A program made the position numbers and the translations under genes. This document shows, in pieces, positions 57,861 through 64,000 of a stretch of DNA of 64,000 nt. Numbering within the stretch: position 1 is the stretch's first letter; each line of letters starts with the position of its first letter. Below the pieces are notes generated by a model. The model saw only the letters and a program-made list of their open reading frames with translations, searched no databases and had not been told where the DNA came from. Location of the stretch: assembly GCA_014526335.1 (NCBI GenBank), contig JACTAT010000006.1:3169202-3233201 (forward strand). Direction: 5' to 3'. The DNA comes from Chrysaora quinquecirrha (taxonomy: Eukaryota > Cnidaria > Scyphozoa > Semaeostomeae > Pelagiidae).

Positions 57861-58770
57861 TTCAAAGAGAAACGGGTGTTGGAGATAGGCCTTACCGCAC
57901 ATCATACAAAGGCCGAACAGAGTGGATCGGGCAAATTACTCTAGGAAATAGATATTTTCAAATCCCGTTATCATGAAACAATAATTTATATACAGTACAT
58001 ACAATAATACGTCATAACAATAAACCTAAGAAAACAAGGAACGCATTTCTATCTTATAGAGCCGTGCAGCCTTAACCAGATGTCCATTGTGCCTTACATC
58101 TTGACAATAATCATTGACAAACAATGATTTGAGTTCGATAGTTTTTTGTGGTATCTTCATACACAAAAGGGCGTGAGATCTCGGCAGTCTGTTCGTGTAG
58201 TCGTCTTAAGAGCGACAACTCATGAAAGCACGAAACAAAGTGAAAATCCATTCGGAAAACGTCCGTGATTTTTCCGATTTAATGATTAAATAACAATAAA
58301 GTAACGTTTTCATCAAATCAAAAACGCCTCACATTTAGCATACGTAGGCACATTGCAAAGAACAGCTTATGACTATTGTTAAACTATTGAGATATTTCAA
58401 GATTGGGTTTATTCTTTATGTGGCTAAGCTGTGCGTTTCGATCGTTTTATTTATTCAACTGTTCCAATCTTGAGACAGTCTGTCTTCGGCCGCAGAATTC
58501 CGAATCTAACACAGAAGAAAACTACTTCGATGCAGTGAATAGTTTTAGGAACGTTAGCTATACAGGTGGAAATGCAGTCTCGAATGCAAGGCACAGTGAG
58601 CCGAGCCGAGTGACAGACAATCGTTGTGTGTACTACGGAGGGGGGGGCAAGTCTAGGACTGACGGCAGAATAAATCAGATAAATGGCGTGACTCTTCCGA
58701 AAAAGGGGTCCTGTAAACCCGGTCAGAGGGCACAGTAATTGGTCCTGTAAACCCGGCTACTACATTTTCT
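57861..58770. other. Unassigned stretch
   Basis: No gene is supported. A plus-strand frame of 111 codons at 58403-58738 has no recognisable domain, no splice partner and ends in a repeat of 'TCCTGTAAACCCGG' (58711 and 58744). Confidence 0.4.
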
Positions 58771-58771
58771 G

Positions 58772-58911
58772 TACCCTGGGTACCAGAGCCTCAATAAGTT
58801 GAAGCGAAAAAGTCTTAAAGAAGGAGAGAGAGAGAACGAGAGCTTCCTCTCTCCTTTTTCTTTGTTAGACTTTCTTTGGTTCAACTTCTTGAGGCTCTTG
58901 TACCCAGAGTA
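58772..58911. repeat. Second foldback of the CCCTGGGT family
   Basis: Arms start TACCCTGGGTACCAGAGCCT and end with the near complement (GAGGCTCTTGTACCCAGAGTA). The arms match over about 60 bp with mismatches. The tip is shared with the foldback at 2515-2694. Confidence 0.75.
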
Positions 58912-59384
58912 AATTTCCTGTAGCTCCTTAAATATGGAACAGCCAGTTAGATATGTTGAGGGCAAAGTCTGGAAAAAGAAATTCCCCACTAGGTGATATT
59001 TTTCATTGCATTACCAAAATCTGTTTTAGCTACTCAATGCTTGGACCAATGCAGAATGTTAAATCGAAATAATGAAACACGTACGTCTATGTCATTTAGG
59101 TAGCTAGCATAACTAGATTTTTGGAAATGGAAAGCCTTCAACTTTAGGACCTCCCTGATTCCATTCGTCTCTCTTCATGGCCAAGGCTGGTTATAGCTAG
59201 AGCTGCATTTAAATATCAATTTTTTTTATTAATAAACGGAAATCTGTATAATGCAAGACATCTACCTTCACAATCATCGCATGCTATATACATCCAGTCC
59301 GGTATTAAAGCGGCATATTCACATTCCCGTCTCTATAGTGAGCTTGAAATTAGAGAAGCCTACAGAAGAGATACAAACATTATA

Positions 59385-59433
59385 GCAAGCAAGCAAACAG
59401 GCATGCAATCAAAGCAAGCCTGCAAGAAAGCAG

Positions 59434-59469
<36 letters not shown>

Positions 59470-59695
59470 GCAAACAAGCATGCAAGCAAAAAAGCCTGCA
59501 AGAAAGCAAGCAAAAGCCTGCAAGAACGCAGGCCAGCAAGAAAGTAAGCAAGCAAGCAAGAAAGCAAGCATGCAAGCAAAGCAAGCCTGCAAGAAAGCAG
59601 GCAAGCAAGAACGCAAGCAAACAAGCCTGCAAGAAAGCAGGCAAGCAAGAAAGTAAACAAGCAAGAAAGCACGCAAGCAAGCAATCTTGATTTTG
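59385..59695. repeat. (AAGC)n microsatellite
   Basis: About 300 bp of AAGC/GCAA tetranucleotide repeat with CCTGCAAG interruptions. Open frames on both strands through it (K/Q/A/S-rich or L/A/C-rich) are artefacts. Confidence 0.95.
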
Positions 59696-60973
59696 GTAGC
59701 GTAGGCCTGAGATTCAAGCGGCCACTTAGCTGATCTGGACCTGCAGGTTGAGTCCCCAACAAGCTAATATTCTTCAGCGAACATCCTGGGTTCATTACTA
59801 CAATTCTTGTTAGAGTGGGCAGCTGAGATGAATGAAGCTTCGGTGGAGACAGGAGCACAAAATGTAATATAGAAGAATTTGCTTCGTAATTCTAAGCGGA
59901 GGTTCTTCTGAAACTGAAAGCACCTGATAAAATCATATCCTTATATTTTGATAGACACTCCTAGGCACCCAATTGCCGTCCTCCAGCTAATGAAGTTCTT
60001 GAAAATTTTTGCAGTTGAGATAGAAACATACTTTCGACAAGAGATATTCATTATTTCTAATATTTATTCGTATTTCTTTCAATGGCATAAATGAGAAGCA
60101 ATCACCATGATAAATAACTCACAAGAAAATAAGAACTTTAAATCTAACAAAATGAAAGGCTTAAAGCTTAATCGTAGTGTTCTTGTTATTAGTACAAAAT
60201 GAGCCCTTATTTCTTAAGACATTCACATAATAATCTATCATTCATTAAGTTCAGTTCATTTATCAACATGCCTGCTTACTTACACTATTCAAAATTTTAC
60301 ATTCAACATTATTAAATACTGAGAATTTGGAACTTAAATAACAATAAATACAATAATTATTCAGTACCATTCAATAATATTATCCCGTCAGCTTAATTCG
60401 AAAAGCAGAACAGGTCCTACATCGCTTCAGATTTTCGTATTTTATAACTTAAGACTTCAAAAAGCATCAGCTACATACTCAACATGTCATTAATATACGT
60501 TTTACATTTGCTAAAACTAATATACAACTTATGCACATATAATTTAACTAGTTAGAGTGAATCTTGGGATACTCTTATAGTGTACGCGGAGGTTCAATTC
60601 ATTTTAGAAATTTTCAACCCCGGCTATAGATGTTCCTTCATCTCGTAACCATATTAAAGAATGAAATTTTCTTCAGTATTTTCAAGTTTCTTTGATCCTT
60701 AAGCCAGAAAAATAATTTCTAAACCCAAAAACAAGGCTAAGGGACTATTGAAGCAAGAAATTTTGATTATCTTGAAATCCTCTTGACTTTAGAAATCCTC
60801 TTGTCTTACCTAGAAAGATTTGAAATCCAAGAAAATCCCTTTTCTTATGAAGATCTTATACTTCTTTTGAAAGACTAAAAAACCCCTTGAAAAGGAACAA
60901 TAACCTTCTATGACTTTCTGAAATTCTCAACATTCAAGTCCTCTAGTCCGTTAATAAAATTTGTGATTTCACA
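59696..60973. other. AT-rich spacer downstream of the bHLH gene
   Basis: No gene or repeat with clear structure was seen. This side would hold the 3' untranslated region of the bHLH gene; I see no convincing AATAAA on its strand close to the stop. Confidence 0.5.
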
Positions 60974-61540
60974 TCATGATTTTTTCTTTTTCGCCACATT
61001 TTCTTCATTTAGATTCTCAACTCGCTTCCTTTTTCTGTTGTTTTCTTTCGATGAGTTCTGTTGTAAAGTTTCCTCCAAATACTTTATATACTTGATCGCA
61101 GCTCGCAAAGTTTCGACTTTCGACATGCGTTTCTCCTTGGACTCAAGCGGCAAATGTTCTCGTAAATGCGCGTAGCCTTCGTTCACAGTACGCACTCGCA
61201 TTCGTTCACGTTCGTTTCTCTTTCGAATGAAACCAGTTTCGAAGCCGAATTCATGAAGAAACGGGAATGGTATCATCGGAATATTGTTCTGCGCTTGTAT
61301 AGGATGGTAGACTGTAGGATGAAACGAGTTGAACGCATCTAAACAGACAGGAGTTGGTTGAATAACTTGCGTCGCCTCTCGTTGCTCGAAATAAGGATCG
61401 ACTGTTTCGTGATTGAAGTGAGAAGTTCTTTCTAACGACAGCAAATCGTAGCCATTATCGATATTCGGAACGCAAAATGCGCTGTTTGGCGAGCACTGTA
61501 ATGATGTGTTCATTGCGAAATCCAAGGGTTTCGTTTCCAA
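60974..61540 (-). CDS. Achaete-scute family bHLH transcription factor, single exon
   Basis: The 188-residue frame holds a basic helix-loop-helix domain at residues about 106-160: basic region RKRNERERMRVRTVNEGYAH, then LREHLP, a short loop (LESKEKRMSK) and helix 2 (VETLRAAIKYIKYLEETLQ). NERER..RV..VNEGYA and KVETLRAAI.YI are hallmarks of achaete-scute (ASCL) proteins. The VNEGYA.LR..LP form is closer to ASCL3/4/5 than to ASCL1. The N-terminal part is Pro/Phe/His-rich and unrecognised; the C-terminal tail is basic and may serve nuclear entry. The protein should bind E-boxes (CANNTG) as a dimer with an E protein. The start is the first ATG of an open frame, and lack of introns is normal for the family. 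Confidence 0.9.
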   Translation of the reverse strand: METKPLDFAMNTSLQCSPNSAFCVPNIDNGYDLLSLERTSHFNHETVDPYFEQREATQVIQPTPVCLDAFNSFHPTVYHPIQAQNNIPMIPFPFLHEFGFETGFIRKRNERERMRVRTVNEGYAHLREHLPLESKEKRMSKVETLRAAIKYIKYLEETLQQNSSKENNRKRKRVENLNEENVAKKKKS

Positions 61541-62450
61541 GAGGAGTAGCTAGGCCAAGTATCTACCAGGTAAAGCACGGTTGGAATAGCTGAACGGCAC
61601 CTCCAGTAGAGGAAAGGCAACTTGACCAAATCTTCTCAGTATTAAACAGCAAATTGCTAAAAGCAGCCAGAGCCAGCTTCAGCACAATATCAAGACACCA
61701 ATAAACTATAGCAACGTAGGCCTGGTAAAGGACGAAAGATCTCTGCCACGGTTCTCTTTTCGCTTAGCTAAGTTTAAAAAACTTGCTGTTGTCTTTTTGG
61801 GAATTCTACTATTGCAATAGATTTCTTGTAAAACCGCTCGACGACGACGCTCGTTTAGCTGAACCAGTCTCAGATAGTCTCGGACAGTTTCTTCTGAAAT
61901 TCTTCGATAACGGTACAATACCTTGAGTTTCTTGCACAACCGAAGAGCGATGCTCTTTTCGTTTAATTGAACCAGTATCCGATAGTTTCTTCTAAAATTC
62001 TTTGACAATGGTAAAATTTCTTGTGAATTTTCTTGTAAAGTCGCAATACCGACTCCTCAACATCTATAGCTGAATCGGCCAAGACCTAGAGATACTTTAT
62101 TGTTAAATTCTCAGTAACGCGTCCTTTTTAGACGAATACTCATATAGTACACCGGAACCAAAATTTCAGGTCTTCGGAGAGAAATCGAACAAGTACGCTC
62201 AGTTGCTTTCTCTCTTGAACAGTATGATCTAACTGTCGATAGCAACCAGTATTTATACGACCATGACTCAAAAATGCAAAGAATACGGTTCTTAAGGCAT
62301 TGCAGCTGAAAAAGCACGTCTCCATTATAAAACGCAGTATTTGCTTTGAACTGGCCAATCATATGCGTCACGAGGATGAGCTAATGAGAGACGAACCACG
62401 CTCGCACATACGGTCTCTATGTTCTCATACATCTCTTTGTTTTATTGTCT
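61541..62450. other. Upstream region of the bHLH gene with degenerate repeat
   Basis: A unit of about 105 bp is repeated two to three times between 61750 and 62030: 'CGTTTAGCTGAACCAGTCTC' then 'AGTTTCTTCTGAAATTCTT' is echoed by 'CGTTTAATTGAACCAGTATC' then 'AGTTTCTTCTAAAATTCTT'. A minus-strand open frame across it is basic and repetitive, and I do not accept it as a gene. The bHLH promoter should be in here. Confidence 0.45.
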
Positions 62451-62529
62451 GAGAGAGCTCGCCGAGCAGAATGTCCAAGGTGCGTGAGCATATTAGAAAG
62501 AACAATCGAAATAGGTTTTTTTCTGAATA

Positions 62530-63245
62530 AATTTGATTCTGAAAGCAATACACTTGTAATTTCAAGTGATAGTGAAGTACTGATTGAAGCGATACTGATA
62601 TAATAGCTACTAACTGTACTTTAAATGACCTAGACCAACTATAACATACATTAAACAATTCGATTATAGGTCGATCATATAATGCTAAGTGAGACACCAA
62701 CTGACATTTTCTTTTATATATACATTTGTATTTTTGGAACTTTAAGGCGCTTAGTTTTGATAACAAGTATGATAGCTCCTATAATGAAATCTGTGCTGTC
62801 TAAACGAAGTAGACCAAATTACATACAATAAACATGTTCGAGTATAGATCGATAGCAGAAATGCTAAATGCAGAAACCGACTGGTATACCCTCTTATATA
62901 TACACTTGCATTTTTGGAACTTTCAGGTGATAAAAGGAAATTTTGATTAACAACGATGGTAACAAATCTGCAGCTACTATAAAAGAATTTATTGTGCTTT
63001 GAAAACAAAGTAGACCAAATATTACATGCATTAAACATTTCGATTTTAGATCGATCATATAATGCTAAAAAGGGAAATTGACATGTTCTTATATAAATAG
63101 ATATACACTTGTATTTTTAGGCGTTAAGAAAGTTTCGATAAGAACAACATAGCTACAATAAAAGCGTTTATTGTGTTTTCTAAACAAAGTATACAAAATA
63201 TTACAAGCGTTAAACAATTCGACTTTAGCTGTATCTTTTAATACA
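62530..63245. repeat. About 180-200 bp degenerate tandem repeat, four copies
   Basis: The core 'AGACCAAATATTACATGCAT' then 'TAAACATTTCGATTTTAGAT' then 'CGATCATATAATGCTAA' recurs near 62631, 62810, 63011 and 63188, at intervals of 179, 201 and 177 bp. Each copy also holds 'TATATATACACTTGTATTTTT'. The fourth copy is the most diverged. The array lies 1-1.7 kb upstream of the bHLH gene. Confidence 0.8.
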
Positions 63246-64000
63246 AAACGAAGAAACAAACAAGTTCTTTGATAAGATTTATCAGCACTTTCTTTCGACA
63301 CTGATTTTGAATAAATTAATGCGTATCTTAGGAAAAAGAGCAAAGCTTCTGCTACTCAGTGACAGCAAAATAAATGAACAGATAGGCATATTCTTTGATA
63401 CATAAAAACGTACATAAAGTATTTCTGTTTGTGAAGCATTCTACAACAAGAAGGGCAAGAGCCAAGAAAGGACCTCCTGAAGATCTACCACCAACTTAGA
63501 CAATACAGGAAAGCTGCTCGATTTGTACTTTAGCAAAGTAAAGACCATTCATTAACTCGATTATAATAAACAAAAACGAAATATAATAAGAAGAACATAA
63601 GAATATATACAAAGCCAAAATAAAACGAAGTAAATCGCCAAAAGAAGTTGAAAGGAAGGTAAGGCTAAATGGAAGCAAATAGAAAATGTTGCGAAAGGAT
63701 TTCGGAAGATAAACAATTGTTGTTTGGAGTTACTATATATGCATATACTTTTTCATAAAAAAATGAAAAAAGTCCCAAAACCAAAGAAAGCCTACTATAA
63801 TTGGTGGATCAAAGATTATCATACAAAATGAGTGTATAAGAAATAAAAACTTAGATCCGAAGACAAAAAAAACAGAAAACAACATATATCATTTTCCAGA
63901 ACATGCGAGCACTGTTCGGGTTATATTGCCAGGTGCAGATTTGGGTTAATTTGAGAAATTTGATCAGAAGAAGGAAGACAAACACGATGTACGTAAAACA
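63246..64000. other. AT-rich sequence to the window edge
   Basis: No gene, RNA or element could be supported here. Confidence 0.4.

Noticed and set aside
58403..58738. Plus-strand frame of 111 codons with a hydrophobic start
   Set aside because: No recognisable domain, no splice partners and its end lies in a short direct repeat; left unassigned.
59360..59858. Leu/Ala/Cys-rich and Lys/Gln/Ala-rich frames on both strands
   Set aside because: Products of the AAGC microsatellite.
61706..62008. Basic minus-strand frame of 100 codons upstream of the bHLH gene
   Set aside because: It spans a degenerate 105-bp repeat, has no domain and no similarity to its neighbours.

Overview
The window looks like nuclear DNA of an animal, most likely a cnidarian and probably an anthozoan (coral or sea anemone). 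Genes are split by GT-AG introns, spacers are AT-rich, and there are many short inverted-repeat elements, a Penelope-like element and a decayed non-LTR retrotransposon. One gene encodes an achaete-scute-type bHLH protein. The taxonomic call rests on overall character, including G/C-run-tipped and 'TAAGCCCCC' repeats that I associate with anthozoan genomes. It is an inference; no homology search was possible.

The core (3364-53269) is a cluster of three genes for secreted Gly/His-rich proteins. Two are tandem paralogues on the minus strand. Gene A (3364-7719, 4 exons, about 560 aa) and gene C (9273-21741, 8 exons, about 1140 aa) share an almost identical signal peptide, an acidic pro-region with KR sites, Gly/His-rich blocks and a Cys-bracketed dibasic motif. 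Head-to-head with C, 2.7 kb away on the plus strand, is gene D (24460-53269, 9 exons, about 5325 aa). This giant protein has one signal peptide and one final stop. It contains 13 cassettes of a seven-residue repeat (x-V-V-x-H-R/Q-P), separated by Lys-rich dibasic linkers and Gly/His/Asp-rich tracts. All exon phases of A, C and D close, provided seven single-base deletions, all in or near A or T runs, are allowed for (one in C, six in D). I read these as probable homopolymer errors in the assembly, but pseudogenisation or -1 slippage are open alternatives. The protein chemistry (repeated His, Gly/His tracts, dibasic sites) suggests a processed, possibly metal-binding, sclerotised extracellular material; that is inference.

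The A and C promoters share a 13-bp block with a CACCTG E-box, and gene D has a looser match. Introns hold many mobile elements: a LINE-like element in C; a Penelope-like element, short inverted-repeat elements, a tRNA-derived SINE and a 34-bp minisatellite in D.

The flanks are gene-poor. Positions 1-3363 hold a 649-bp non-autonomous hAT element with a perfect 8-bp target duplication and a nested foldback. Positions 53270-60973 hold microsatellites, a second hAT element with a transposase remnant and perfect 8-bp target duplication, a 145-bp tandem array and a second foldback. A single-exon ASCL-like bHLH gene lies at 60974-61540 (minus), followed by degenerate tandem repeats to the end of the window.
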